The notes under the pieces: generated by a model | The model's input: only the letters and a program-made list of their open reading frames with translations | Told to the model about the DNA's origin: nothing | The model's database searches: none | NCBI GenBank assembly: GCA_044359955.1 | Contig: JBIKLF010000012.1 | Coordinates: 3,124 to 67,123, forward strand | Length of the DNA: 64,000 bases | Source of the DNA: JACTMZ01 sp044359955 | GTDB lineage: Bacteria > Verrucomicrobiota > Verrucomicrobiia > Chthoniobacterales > JACTMZ01 | Direction: 5' to 3' | In this document: positions 44,386 to 52,597 of the stretch, one piece after another | Numbering within the stretch: position 1 is the stretch's first letter | Layout of the letters: every line of letters starts with the position of its first letter | Program-made: the position numbers and the translations under genes

Positions 44386-45174
44386 TCAGCCCTTCGCCAA
44401 CCGCAAAACCTCATCCAAGACCGCACCATGGGCCCGCACCCGTGCGGTGAGGGAAAATTCCGACGGCGTCTCGAAGGTCAGGCTGCGCTTGGTGTGGCCG
44501 AACCGCAGAAAAAATGCCTCCGGATGCTCCGGCAAGGTCTCCGGCGTAACGCGCGTGCGGATCAGCCCCCGCCGGCATTTGCGCCCCTCGACCCGGCCGC
44601 GCGGTTCGCCGGGCAGATGTCGCGCCGCGGCCGCGAGCAACTTCTCGCCCCAGAGCGGACGCGCCCCCGGAATCTCGTAAAGATAAACCCCCTGCGCGTC
44701 GAAATCCTCATGCAGCATCACCGCCGCATCGAAGACGCGCCCCCGCAACAAGCGCTTTTGCGCTTCGATCACCGGCACATCACTCCGGTGGTAACCCCGG
44801 TTGAGGTCGCGTCCGTGCGCATCGTTGCGGTTGTTGTGCTGCAGACCCCAAGGATTCAAACACGGGAAAATCAGCACTTCGCATTTCCGCAAAGCCGGCA
44901 GCCGTTTTTCACACCAAGTGATGAGCGCTTCGGTCGCGGCCGGTTCGTCCCCGTGGATGCCGGCCGACAAATAAAGCCGCGGACCGTCCCGCACCGGCGA
45001 GGCCACTGCATAAACCGGAAACCCGTCCTCCGTGGCGAATTTCCGCAGCGGCCAACCGGCCCGCTTGGCCAGCGCGCGCCAGCGTTGGACCAGCCACCGG
45101 TAATCATGCGCCCGCAGGTGCGCCGCGCTTTCGAGTTGCCTTGCCACAAAATGTGGATATCGAAAAAGGGTCAT
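44386..45174 (-). CDS. M14-type zinc carboxypeptidase / deacylase family protein
   Basis: 262 residues from the ATG at 45174. Zn ligands are in SAGIHGDEPAATEALI (His74, Glu77), with NPWGLQHNNRNDAHGRDLNR containing the substrate Asn-Arg (DLNRGY). This fits the succinylglutamate desuccinylase/aspartoacylase or MpaA-like murein-peptide branch of M14. The substrate is unresolved. Its start codon shares the tetranucleotide CATG with that of the divergent cyclophilin gene. Confidence 0.82.
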   Translation of the reverse strand: MTLFRYPHFVARQLESAAHLRAHDYRWLVQRWRALAKRAGWPLRKFATEDGFPVYAVASPVRDGPRLYLSAGIHGDEPAATEALITWCEKRLPALRKCEVLIFPCLNPWGLQHNNRNDAHGRDLNRGYHRSDVPVIEAQKRLLRGRVFDAAVMLHEDFDAQGVYLYEIPGARPLWGEKLLAAAARHLPGEPRGRVEGRKCRRGLIRTRVTPETLPEHPEAFFLRFGHTKRSLTFETPSEFSLTARVRAHGAVLDEVLRLAKG

Positions 45175-45751
45175 GAGCAAAACATCCATCCTCTCCGCTG
45201 CTTTCGCCCTCGCCATCCTGGCCGTCCCCGCGCAAAGTGAAGAATCCATGAAAGACATCCGTATCATCGTCAAAACCGACAAGGGCGACATCGAAGGCGT
45301 CCTTTACCCTTCCAAGGCCCCGGTCACTGTGGCCAATTTCCTCAACCTGGCCAAACGCGGCTACTACGACGGCATCAAATTCCACCGCGTCATCCCTGAT
45401 TTCATGATCCAAGGCGGCGACCCGACCGGCACGGGCAGCGGCGGCCCCGGCTACCGCTTCGAGGACGAGTGCACGCCGGAACTCAAGCACGACAAACCCG
45501 GCATCTTCTCCATGGCCAACGCCGGCCCCGGGACCAACGGCAGCCAATTCTTCATCACCCACGTCCCCACCCCGCACCTCAACGGCAAACACACCGTCTA
45601 CGGCTCCGTGACCAAAGGCCAGGACATCGTCGACGCCATCGCGCAGGGCGACAAAATCAAGTCGATCGAAATCCTCGACCCCACCGACGACCTCTTCGCC
45701 GCCCAGTCCAAGCGCCTCGAAGAATGGAACGCCATCCTCGACAAGCGCTGA
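45173..45751 (+). CDS. exported cyclophilin-type peptidyl-prolyl isomerase
   Basis: 192 residues. Signal peptide SKTSILSAAFALAILAVPAQ, so the enzyme is periplasmic. The cyclophilin core has VANFLNLAKRGYYDGIKFHR, VIPDFMIQGGDPTGTGSGG, FSMANAGPGTNGSQFFITHV and VYGSVTKGQDIVDAI. A shorter start at 45248 would omit the signal peptide. Head-to-head with the M14 gene, with overlapping ATGs. Confidence 0.93.
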   Translation: MSKTSILSAAFALAILAVPAQSEESMKDIRIIVKTDKGDIEGVLYPSKAPVTVANFLNLAKRGYYDGIKFHRVIPDFMIQGGDPTGTGSGGPGYRFEDECTPELKHDKPGIFSMANAGPGTNGSQFFITHVPTPHLNGKHTVYGSVTKGQDIVDAIAQGDKIKSIEILDPTDDLFAAQSKRLEEWNAILDKR

Positions 45752-45773
45752 ACTCCTGCACAGTTTTTCACAG

Positions 45774-45805
45774 AGCGGCGGTCCTCGGACCGCCGCTTCC
45801 TTTTT
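45774..45805. terminator. bidirectional intrinsic terminator
   Basis: AGCGGCGGTCC / GGACCGCCGCT (effective loop CTCG), followed by TCCTTTTT on the plus strand and preceded by TTTTTC (about 45763-45769). It separates the convergent cyclophilin and hydrolase genes. Confidence 0.85.
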
Positions 45806-45808
45806 CGG

Positions 45809-46777
45809 TCAAAAGACCCGCGGTTCCCCCTCGCGCAGGAAACAAACCCGCTCGAGCAACCCTGCCGCCCCCGCACACTCGATCAACCGCGACGGCGGTT
45901 CCCACGCCGGTTCGTAGCTGAGCCGGAAAGTCCCGTAGTGCATGGGCACAAACGTCTGCGCACCCAACTCGACAAACGCCCGCAGCGCTTCCTCCGGCGT
46001 CATATGCACCTCGCGTCCGCTCGGCGGATCATAAGCACCGATCGGCAAGAGCGCGACATCCACCGGCACACGCTTTCCGATCTCGGCAAAGCCCGGAAAA
46101 TACGCGCTATCCCCGCAGTGAAAAATCGAGCGCCCCTCCACCTCGATGATAAAGCCGCCGAATCCCCGGTGCGAATCGGCCAGCATCCGCGCCCCCCAAT
46201 GGTGCGCCGGAGTCATTGTCACCTTGACCGGACCAAGTTGCATCGACTCCCAAACCTCCAACTCATGCACGCGGTCGAAGCCCAACCCGTGCACCAAGCG
46301 CCCCACATTCCGCGGCACCACGATCGGTTGCTCCGCCGCCACTTTGCGCAGGGTCCGCTTGTCGAGATGATCAAAATGCGCGTGCGTGATCAGCACCGCG
46401 TCGATGTCCGGCAACGCGTGCAGCTCCAATCCCGGTTCACGCATCCGTTTGATCACCTTCAACCACCGCGCCCAATTCGGGTCGATGAGCAAGTTCACCC
46501 CCGGCGCCTGGATCAAGAATGACGCATGGCCGATCCAGGTCAGTGCCACCTGCCCTGCCTTCAGCTCCGGAAACTCCGGGGTGCGCCGCTCCCCCGTGCG
46601 CCGCTCGAACAAACTCGGCCAGACCACCTCGGAGAGAAAATTGCGACGGTGCCAACCCACGCGCGGTTTCAGCCCGACATGATGCTCCGGCTTGGTCCGC
46701 CGCAACTGCGGCAAAATCCGTTTCTTGGCGCGCTCGGGCTTGTCTGGGTTATCGGCAGGACTCACTTTGTCGAACAT
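45809..46777 (-). CDS. metallo-beta-lactamase-fold hydrolase (NAPE-PLD/UlaG-like)
   Basis: 322 residues from the ATG at 46777. Metal ligands are in VLITHAHFDHLDKRTLRKV (HxHxDH), TPAHHWGARML, SIFHCGDSAYFPGF and FVPMHYGTFRLSYEP. The order and the Trp/Gly-rich loop TWIGHASFLIQAPGVNLLID match N-acyl-phosphatidylethanolamine phospholipase D-like proteins. Substrate unknown; a membrane lipid is plausible. The start is 4 bp from that of the divergent folate gene. Confidence 0.85.
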   Translation of the reverse strand: MFDKVSPADNPDKPERAKKRILPQLRRTKPEHHVGLKPRVGWHRRNFLSEVVWPSLFERRTGERRTPEFPELKAGQVALTWIGHASFLIQAPGVNLLIDPNWARWLKVIKRMREPGLELHALPDIDAVLITHAHFDHLDKRTLRKVAAEQPIVVPRNVGRLVHGLGFDRVHELEVWESMQLGPVKVTMTPAHHWGARMLADSHRGFGGFIIEVEGRSIFHCGDSAYFPGFAEIGKRVPVDVALLPIGAYDPPSGREVHMTPEEALRAFVELGAQTFVPMHYGTFRLSYEPAWEPPSRLIECAGAAGLLERVCFLREGEPRVF

Positions 46778-46781
46778 TCCT

Positions 46782-47330
46782 ATGCCCTCGCCGGCCAAAA
46801 CAGAACTCCGCCGCCGCATGCGGGCTGAGCTTGCCCGGATGACTCCCGCCGCTTGTGCGGCCGCCTCGGAAAGCATCCGCACGAGTATCCCATCACTGGC
46901 CAACTGGCAAGCGGCGCAGACTGTCGCCGCCTTTGCCATGCTGCCCGGCGAGCCCGATCTGCGCCCCTTCGACTGGTGCCGGTCGAAAACCGTCCTCCTC
47001 CCCCGCATCGTGGGTGACCACTTGGTGTTTCATTCCGTGGAAACCCCAGCGCAGCTGAAACCTGGCGCCTTCGGCGTCCCCGAGCCCGACCCGGAAAAAT
47101 GCCCGCCCGCCGACCCCGCCAGCGCGGCCCTCATTTTTGTCCCCGGCGTCGCCTTCACCGCGGAAGGTACGCGTCTCGGCCGGGGACGCGGCTACTACGA
47201 CCGCCTTCTCAGCGTCCTTCCGCCGGACATCCAGCGCATCGGCGTCTGTTTCTCCTGCCAACTGGTCGACACGATCCCCGCAGAACCCCACGACGAACGC
47301 ATGGACCTCGTGCTCAGTTCGCCAGCTTGA
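46782..47330 (+). CDS. 5-formyltetrahydrofolate cyclo-ligase
   Basis: Converts 5-formyl-THF to 5,10-methenyl-THF with ATP. 182 residues from the ATG at 46782. N-terminal KTELRRRMRAELARMTPAA, then PGVAFTAEGTRLGRGRGYYD (the G-x-G-R-G-x-G-Y-Y-D signature), and PAEPHDERMDLVLS near the end. The last 17 bp overlap the convergent small-transporter gene. Confidence 0.93.
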   Translation: MPSPAKTELRRRMRAELARMTPAACAAASESIRTSIPSLANWQAAQTVAAFAMLPGEPDLRPFDWCRSKTVLLPRIVGDHLVFHSVETPAQLKPGAFGVPEPDPEKCPPADPASAALIFVPGVAFTAEGTRLGRGRGYYDRLLSVLPPDIQRIGVCFSCQLVDTIPAEPHDERMDLVLSSPA

Positions 47331-47742
47331 CCCCGAACGAGACCAGCACCGCGAAGACCACGCACCACGGCATCACGCCGAGCGCAATCGCCCCGGCAAT
47401 CCGCGGCGCCTTTTCCCCCACCGCCAGGGCAATCACCGCCGTGGCCTGCGGACCGATCGTCACCGGGGCGAGCAAACAAAGCCCGAGCAGCCCGCCGCGC
47501 CGCCAAATCCTCCAGACCAACTTCGTTTCATCCCTCTCCACCGGAATGCGCAACTTCCGCACCAGCCACCCCCGCAGAGGCGCCCCCGCGACCAAAATCG
47601 CCGCCCCGCCCGCCACATAACCCATTCCCGCCGCCAGCGCCGCCCACCAAACACCCGCACCCGCCGCCGTCGCCGCCGGAATGGACGCGATAAAATAAAC
47701 AAACCCCAAACCAAAAGCCGTCATCAAGCCGCTCAAACTCAT
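47314..47742 (-). CDS. small multidrug export-like membrane protein (COG2426 type)
   Basis: 142 residues with four hydrophobic segments (LMTAFGLGFVYFIASIPAAT, AALAAGMGYVAGGAAILVAG, LLGLCLLAPVTIGPQATAVI, AIALGVMPWCVVFAVLVSFG). The Pro/Gly motif GLCLLAPVTIGPQATAVIAL fits the putative small multi-drug export family. The function of that family is itself poorly established. Confidence 0.65.
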   Translation of the reverse strand: MSLSGLMTAFGLGFVYFIASIPAATAAGAGVWWAALAAGMGYVAGGAAILVAGAPLRGWLVRKLRIPVERDETKLVWRIWRRGGLLGLCLLAPVTIGPQATAVIALAVGEKAPRIAGAIALGVMPWCVVFAVLVSFGVKLAN

Positions 47743-47900
47743 AAGCCCGCCATCTTACCCGATTCCGGCCAAATTCCACCCCTCTAACGCCGCCGCGACA
47801 ACTCCACTCAAGTTTCAAACTCAAGCCTCCACCCCCTCCATCGCCCTCTCCTCCGCGGTTTCCATCTTCCCCCGCACCCGATAAGCTCCCACCTCATCGC

Positions 47901-49217
47901 ATGGACCCAAAATCCGCCGCCACCGACATCGCCCGCCGCCTGCAAGCAGCCGGCCACACCGCCTATTTCGCCGGCGGCTGCGTGCGCGACGAACTCCTCG
48001 GGCTCCACCCCCACGACTATGACATTGCCACCTCGGCCAAACCGGCCGAAGTGCAAACACTTTTCCCCCACACCCAAGCCGTCGGCGCCCACTTCGGTGT
48101 CATTCTCGTTATGGAACACGCCCATGCCTTCGAGGTGGCCACCTTCCGCTCCGACCACCAATACCTCGACGGACGCCGACCCGAGATGGTCACGTTTTCC
48201 ACGCCAGAGGAGGACGCCACCCGCCGCGACTTCACCATCAACGGCATGTTCCACGACCCGGTGGCGGACAAATTTATCGACTTCGTCGGCGGCCAAGCCG
48301 ACCTCCAATCCCGCACTCTCCGCGCCATCGGCGATCCCGTGGCCCGCTTCCGCGAGGACAAACTCCGCCTCCTCCGCGCCATCCGCTTCGCCGCCCGCTT
48401 CGACTACCAAATCGAACCCCTCACGTGGGACGCCATCCGCGCCCACGCCGCCGACCTCCACGCGGTCAGCGCCGAACGCATCCGCGAGGAACTGGTCAAA
48501 ATCCTCGCCCACCCGCACCGCGTCCGCGGCTTCGACCTGCTCAACGAGAGCGGACTGCTTAAAGAAATCCTCCCCGAAATCGAAGCTCTCAAAGGTTGCG
48601 AGCAGCCCCCGCAATTCCACCCCGAAGGTGACGTCTTCGTCCACACCCGCGCCATGCTCGCCCTCCTGCCGCCCGACGCCCCCGCCAGCGTCGCCCTCGC
48701 CGTCCTCTTCCACGACATCGGCAAACCCCCCACGTTTCGCTACCATGCGGACGAAGACCGCATCCGTTTCAGCGGACACGACCGTGTCGGCGCTGCCATG
48801 ACCGAAAAAGTGATGGAGCGCCTCCGCTTTTCCCGCCACGACATCGACCGCGTCGCCGAAGCGGTCCGCCAGCACATGGTTTTCAAGGATGTGCAAAACA
48901 TGCGCACCGCAAAATTGAAGCGCTTTATGGCCCGCGAAGGTTTTGCCGAAGAACTCGAACTCCACCGCGTCGACTGCCAGAGCAGCCACGGCGCCCTCGA
49001 CAACTACGATTTCCTCAAAGCCAAAGCCGAAGAATTCGCCAACGAACCCCTCATCCCGCCCCCGCTCCTCACCGGCCGCGACCTCATCGACTTGGGTTGG
49101 AAGCCCGGCCCCCACTTCGGCCCCATCCTCGAAGCCATCCAAACCGCCCAACTCGAAGGCCTTCTCACCACCCCCGCAGAGGCCCTAGCCTGGCTCAAAC
49201 AAAACCACCCCCTCTAA
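47901..49217 (+). CDS. CCA-adding enzyme / tRNA nucleotidyltransferase with HD domain
   Basis: 438 residues. Pol-beta head: AYFAGGCVRDELLGLHPHDY with DIATSAKPAE (the GGxVRD...DxD motif), then RRDFTINGMF. RNA-binding motifs include FREDKLRLLRAIRFAARFDY. An HD domain (FHDIGKPPTF, VLFHDIGK) follows. It either completes tRNA 3' CCA ends or acts as a poly(A) polymerase. The tRNA-Asn here lacks an encoded CCA, so CCA addition is needed in this genome. The leader is short and pyrimidine-rich. Confidence 0.9.
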   Translation: MDPKSAATDIARRLQAAGHTAYFAGGCVRDELLGLHPHDYDIATSAKPAEVQTLFPHTQAVGAHFGVILVMEHAHAFEVATFRSDHQYLDGRRPEMVTFSTPEEDATRRDFTINGMFHDPVADKFIDFVGGQADLQSRTLRAIGDPVARFREDKLRLLRAIRFAARFDYQIEPLTWDAIRAHAADLHAVSAERIREELVKILAHPHRVRGFDLLNESGLLKEILPEIEALKGCEQPPQFHPEGDVFVHTRAMLALLPPDAPASVALAVLFHDIGKPPTFRYHADEDRIRFSGHDRVGAAMTEKVMERLRFSRHDIDRVAEAVRQHMVFKDVQNMRTAKLKRFMAREGFAEELELHRVDCQSSHGALDNYDFLKAKAEEFANEPLIPPPLLTGRDLIDLGWKPGPHFGPILEAIQTAQLEGLLTTPAEALAWLKQNHPL

Positions 49218-49260
49218 AATCTCAAATCTCTGAAATCTCAAATTTCAAATCTTAAATCCC
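49215..49260 (+). repeat. AAATCTCAAATCT-type repeat before the four-helix-bundle gene
   Basis: AAAATCTCAAATCTCTGAAA then TCTCAAATTTCAAATCTTAA, overlapping the stop of the CCA enzyme and ending 7 bases before the next ATG. Confidence 0.8.
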
Positions 49261-49267
49261 TCAGGCC

Positions 49268-49777
49268 ATGACCTACCAACGCTTCGAAGACCTCCCCGTC
49301 TGGAATGACGCCATCGCACTGGCCGAAGGCTGCGAAGACTTCCTCCTGGCCGCGAAAGACCACATCACCTGGTCCAAGCGCGACCAACTCGACCGCGCCT
49401 CCCTTTCCGTTTCCAACAACATCGCCGAAGGCTTCGAGCGCGGCACGACCAACGAACTCCTCAACTTCCTTTACATCGCCCGAGGCTCCGCCGGCGAAGT
49501 CCGCTCCATGCTCATCTTCTTCGAACGCCGCCCCGCGCTGCAGGATTTCCAATCACAAATTTCAAATTTGAAATCCCAAGCCGAATCCTGCTCCCGCCAA
49601 CTCCGCGCCTGGGCCGACTCACTGCAAAATTCCCCCATCAAAGGCCAACGCCACCTCAACGACGCCGAGCGCAACCGCCACGAGCAAAAAAAGAAGGCCA
49701 ACGCCTTCCTCGAAAAACTGAACAGCGCCCTCCCCATCGGCCACCCGGCAAAGAAACCCTCGAAACCACCCGCCTGA
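49268..49777 (+). CDS. four-helix-bundle protein (S23 / 23S rRNA IVS-like)
   Basis: 169 residues. FEDLPVWNDAIALAEGCEDF, QLDRASLSVSNNIAEGFERG and FLYIARGSAGEVRSMLIFFE are the family signature (usual length about 120). The C-terminal part is extended by a basic helix (NRHEQKKKANAFLEKLNSAL). Inside helix 4, SQISNLKSQAES is encoded by the short repeat that otherwise occurs between genes. Family function is unknown, though members occur in 23S rRNA intervening sequences. Confidence 0.85.
   Translation: MTYQRFEDLPVWNDAIALAEGCEDFLLAAKDHITWSKRDQLDRASLSVSNNIAEGFERGTTNELLNFLYIARGSAGEVRSMLIFFERRPALQDFQSQISNLKSQAESCSRQLRAWADSLQNSPIKGQRHLNDAERNRHEQKKKANAFLEKLNSALPIGHPAKKPSKPPA
49546..49580 (+). repeat. 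AAATTTCAAATTTGAAATC repeat inside a coding sequence
   Basis: TTTCCAATCACAAATTTCAA then ATTTGAAATCCC within the four-helix-bundle gene; translated in frame as QSQISNLKS. Confidence 0.75.
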
Positions 49778-49805
49778 GCCGAGCGAAAGCGAGACAGCCC
49801 CTCGG

Positions 49806-49835
49806 CAAATCTCAAATTTCAAATCTGAAATCCTC
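49806..49835 (+). repeat. AAATCTCAAATTTCAAATC repeat before the glycosylase gene
   Basis: CAAATCTCAAATTTCAAATC then TGAAATCC, about 11 bases before the ATG at 49846. Confidence 0.8.
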
Positions 49836-49845
49836 CCACCCAACC

Positions 49846-50631
49846 ATGCCCTCTCTCCAAGCAACCGCCGCCCTCCTTGAGCAATCCCTCCGCACCCGCC
49901 GAGACCTCCTCGGCCGCCGGAGCACCGGCGTCACCCGCGAATCCCTCGCGCGGCTGAGCCAAAAGCCCGCGCCACTATCTCAAATCTCAAATCTGAAATC
50001 TGCAATGCCTCGCGGAGCGCGACTCAACGCGCTCCGCGAGGCCGTCAGCGTCTGCCGCCAGTGCGAAAACCTCGCCGCCTCCCGCACCCAAACCGTCTTC
50101 GGCAGCGGCAACCCGCAGGCCGAACTCATGTTTGTCGGCGAAGCCCCCGGGGTCGATGAAGACCGCCAAGGCGAACCCTTCGTCGGCCGCGCCGGGGAAC
50201 TCCTGACCAAAATCATCCACGCCATGGGCCTGACCCGCGACGACATCTACATCGCCAACGTCCTCAAATGCCGCCCCGACACCGCACCCGGCGCCTCCGG
50301 CAACCGCCCGCCCGAACCACTCGAAATGCAACGCTGCCTCCCCTACCTCCGCGAACAAATCGCCCTCATCCAGCCGCGCATCCTCGTCGCCTTGGGCAAA
50401 ACCGCCATGGTCGGACTCACCGGCACCGATGAAGCCATGGGCGCGATGCGCGGCCGTTGGTTCACCTTCGAAAACATTCCACTCCTCGCCACCTACCACC
50501 CGTCCTACCTCCTCCACAACGGCTCCAACGCCGAGAAACGCAAAGTCTGGGAGGACATGCTCCTCGTCATGGAAAAGCTCGGGATGCCTGTCTCGGAAAA
50601 ACAGCGCGGCTTTTTCCGCTCCGCGTCGTAA
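49846..50631 (+). CDS. uracil-DNA glycosylase, family 4/5
   Basis: Removes uracil from DNA. 261 residues. The catalytic core begins at the second Met (about 50005) with ALREAVSVCRQCENLAASRT (Fe-S Cys) and has GEAPGVDEDRQGEPFVGRAG, NVLKCRPDTAPGASGNRPP and LLATYHPSYLLHNG. Residues 1-52 are an extra N-terminal segment (LEQSLRTRRDLLGRRSTGVT) plus a linker encoded by the AAATCTCAAATCTGAAATCT repeat (SQISNLKS). A start at 50005 is possible because that repeat again lies just before an ATG. Confidence 0.88.
   Translation: MPSLQATAALLEQSLRTRRDLLGRRSTGVTRESLARLSQKPAPLSQISNLKSAMPRGARLNALREAVSVCRQCENLAASRTQTVFGSGNPQAELMFVGEAPGVDEDRQGEPFVGRAGELLTKIIHAMGLTRDDIYIANVLKCRPDTAPGASGNRPPEPLEMQRCLPYLREQIALIQPRILVALGKTAMVGLTGTDEAMGAMRGRWFTFENIPLLATYHPSYLLHNGSNAEKRKVWEDMLLVMEKLGMPVSEKQRGFFRSAS
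49976..50003 (+). repeat. AAATCTGAAATCT repeat inside the glycosylase gene
   Basis: CTATCTCAAATCTCAAATCT then GAAATCTG, translated as LSQISNLKS between the N-terminal extension and the core. It could also be the leader of an internal start. Confidence 0.75.
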
Positions 50632-50643
50632 AAATTCCGCCGC

Positions 50644-51342
50644 ATGCTTTCCGCTTTCGGCTACAACCTCGGCACGCACTTTTTCCGCCTCGTCCTCTCC
50701 CCCTTCACCCGCCGCCGCGTCATCGGCCTCGACCACATCCCGCCCCACGGACCCGCCATCCTCGCCCCGAACCACATCAGCCATTTCGATCCACCCCTCA
50801 TCGGCATCACGGCCAACCGCCAAGTCGACTGGATGGCCATGGAGGAACTCTTCCAGAATCATCTCCTGGCCGGCCTGCTCCGCTGGATCGGATCCTTCCC
50901 CGTGGGCCGGGGGAAAATGGACTACACCGCCGTCCGCACCGCCATCGACCGTCTCAAACGCGGCCGCATCGTCGGCGTCTTTCCCGAAGGCGGACTGCGC
51001 ACCGGTCCGCAATCGGTCCTCGCGGGAGCCCCGCTCAAACCCGGGGTGGCCGCCCTCGCCCAGATGACCCAAGCGCCCGTCATCCCGTGCGCCGTCATCG
51101 GCACCGACGCGCTCTACAATCCCAGACGCTGGCTGCCCGTCGGCCGCAGCTCCGTCTGGATCGTCTTCGGCCAACCCCTGCCCCCTCCTCCCGCCACCGG
51201 TGACAAAGCCGCGGCGCGCGATGCTTTCGAAAAAACCTTGGGCGAAAATATTCGTGCGCTCTACGCCTCCACCGTGCAGACGGAAAATATTCCGGCGGCC
51301 TGCCTCCCGCAGACCCCGCAAAAACGCAAAGGCCGCGAATGA
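50644..51342 (+). CDS. plsC: 1-acyl-sn-glycerol-3-phosphate acyltransferase family protein
   Basis: Phospholipid acyltransferase, 232 residues. The active-site box NHISHFDPPLIG (N-H-x4-D), the FPVGRGKMD segment, and the VFPEGGLRTG motif (FPEG) correspond to PlsC blocks I-III. N-terminal hydrophobic anchor. It starts 12 bp after the glycosylase gene. Confidence 0.88.
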   Translation: MLSAFGYNLGTHFFRLVLSPFTRRRVIGLDHIPPHGPAILAPNHISHFDPPLIGITANRQVDWMAMEELFQNHLLAGLLRWIGSFPVGRGKMDYTAVRTAIDRLKRGRIVGVFPEGGLRTGPQSVLAGAPLKPGVAALAQMTQAPVIPCAVIGTDALYNPRRWLPVGRSSVWIVFGQPLPPPPATGDKAAARDAFEKTLGENIRALYASTVQTENIPAACLPQTPQKRKGRE

Positions 51343-51392
51343 ATCTCCGCGTGCACTCCCAAGGGGCACAGGCGTCCCGCCCGTCACGACCC

Positions 51393-51420
51393 GGTAGGGC
51401 CCGCTGGCCCAGCGGGCCAC
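51393..51420. repeat. GGTAGGGCCCGCTGGCC hairpin
   Basis: GGTAGGGCCCGCTGGCCCAG then CGGGCCAC; stem GGCCCGCT / AGCGGGCC. It shares GGTAGGG with the 186-bp repeat. Located in the 97-bp gap after plsC. Confidence 0.55.
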
Positions 51421-51439
51421 TGCCTGACAACGCGCCACT

Positions 51440-52399
51440 ATGACATTCCTCCGTCGCCCCTGGGCCCGCGTCACCGACACCACGACCTGCGCCCTCTTGA
51501 ACCTCGGCCAGTGGCGTCACCGCCATCACGCCACGACACGCGAAAATCTCGAAACCTATCTCGCCGCCTGTGCACACCTCCGTCGCGAGACGTTTTATGC
51601 GGCCCCGCCGCTCGAGCCGATCGAAGAATCTGACACCCTGCTTGTCTGGCCCACCCCGCACCCCAGCGGCCTGGACCACAACGACCGCGCGGCAGCCTGG
51701 CTCCGGCTGTGCCCCCGCGGAACCACCGCACCAACCGTCCTCATCCTCCACGCCCTCATGTCGGTCAACGACAACGGCTACCGCCGACTCGCCGCCAAAT
51801 TCAACGCCCTCGGCTGGAACGCCGCGTTCCTCTACCTGCCCTTCCATTACACCCGCCGTCCGCACGGCTACCTGAACGGCGAACTCGCCATCACCGCCGA
51901 CCTCATCCGCAATAGCGAGGGACTGCGCCAAGCCGTGAGCGAACTCCGCCAACTCATGGCATGGCTCCGCGCCCGCGGCTGCCACGAGTTCGGCATCCAC
52001 GGCACAAGCTACGGCGCATGGGCCGGCGCCCTTCTCGCCTCCCTCGAGGATGACATCTCCTTCATCGCCCTCCTCCAACCCATCACCGACACCGAACACG
52101 CCATCTGGCAAAGCCCGGCCGGGGCCACCATCCGCCATCTCCTCCGCCGCCAGGGCATCGACGCCGCCATGACCAACCGCCACACGCACCTGACGTCCCC
52201 GCTGCACACCCTTCCCGCCACCCCACCCGAGCGCATCATCCTCGGCATGGGCACCTATGACCGCATCGCGCCACCAGACCGGGTGGAAGCCCTCGCCCGG
52301 GCTTGGAACGGCGCCCGCCTGATCCGCAGCCCGCAAGGCCACTTCGGCTACGTCGCCGCCCGCGAAATGTTTACCGCCGTGCGCGAAATCATCGCCTGA
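51440..52399 (+). CDS. alpha/beta-hydrolase of unknown substrate
   Basis: 319 residues. TVLILHALMSVNDNGYRRLA gives the oxyanion region, and the nucleophile elbow is FGIHGTSYGAWAGALL (G-x-S-x-G). The catalytic Asp is likely in GMGTYDRIAPPDRVEAL and the His in RSPQGHFGYVA. No signal peptide. A typical lone alpha/beta-hydrolase; the reaction is not inferable. Confidence 0.8.
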   Translation: MTFLRRPWARVTDTTTCALLNLGQWRHRHHATTRENLETYLAACAHLRRETFYAAPPLEPIEESDTLLVWPTPHPSGLDHNDRAAAWLRLCPRGTTAPTVLILHALMSVNDNGYRRLAAKFNALGWNAAFLYLPFHYTRRPHGYLNGELAITADLIRNSEGLRQAVSELRQLMAWLRARGCHEFGIHGTSYGAWAGALLASLEDDISFIALLQPITDTEHAIWQSPAGATIRHLLRRQGIDAAMTNRHTHLTSPLHTLPATPPERIILGMGTYDRIAPPDRVEALARAWNGARLIRSPQGHFGYVAAREMFTAVREIIA

Positions 52400-52410
52400 C
52401 CCCGCGCCCT

Positions 52411-52557
52411 CTAAAATCTGAAATTTCAAATCTCCAATCCTCCCAACACCGCCCGCTCCTTCTCAAATCTGAAATTTCAAATCTCCAATCCCCCCAACAC
52501 CGCCCGCTCCCTCTCCAATCTGAAATTTCAAATCTCCAATCCTCCCAGCACCACCCC
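52411..52557 (+). repeat. 51-bp tandem array (3 units) built on the AAATCTGAAATTTC motif
   Basis: Units start at 52411, 52462 and 52513, exactly 51 bp apart. Each contains AATCTGAAATTTCAAATCTC followed by CAATCC, CCCA and ACCGCCCGCTCC. Only a few substitutions distinguish the units, so the array is recent. It fills the gap before coaB. Confidence 0.92.
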
Positions 52558-52597
52558 TGACCTTGTGTCAGCGGACCGCCAAAGGCATCTTCCTCCC

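Noticed and set aside
52411..52557. CRISPR-like tandem repeats before coaB
   Set aside because: The whole 51-bp unit is repeated including the would-be spacer, so it is a simple tandem array.
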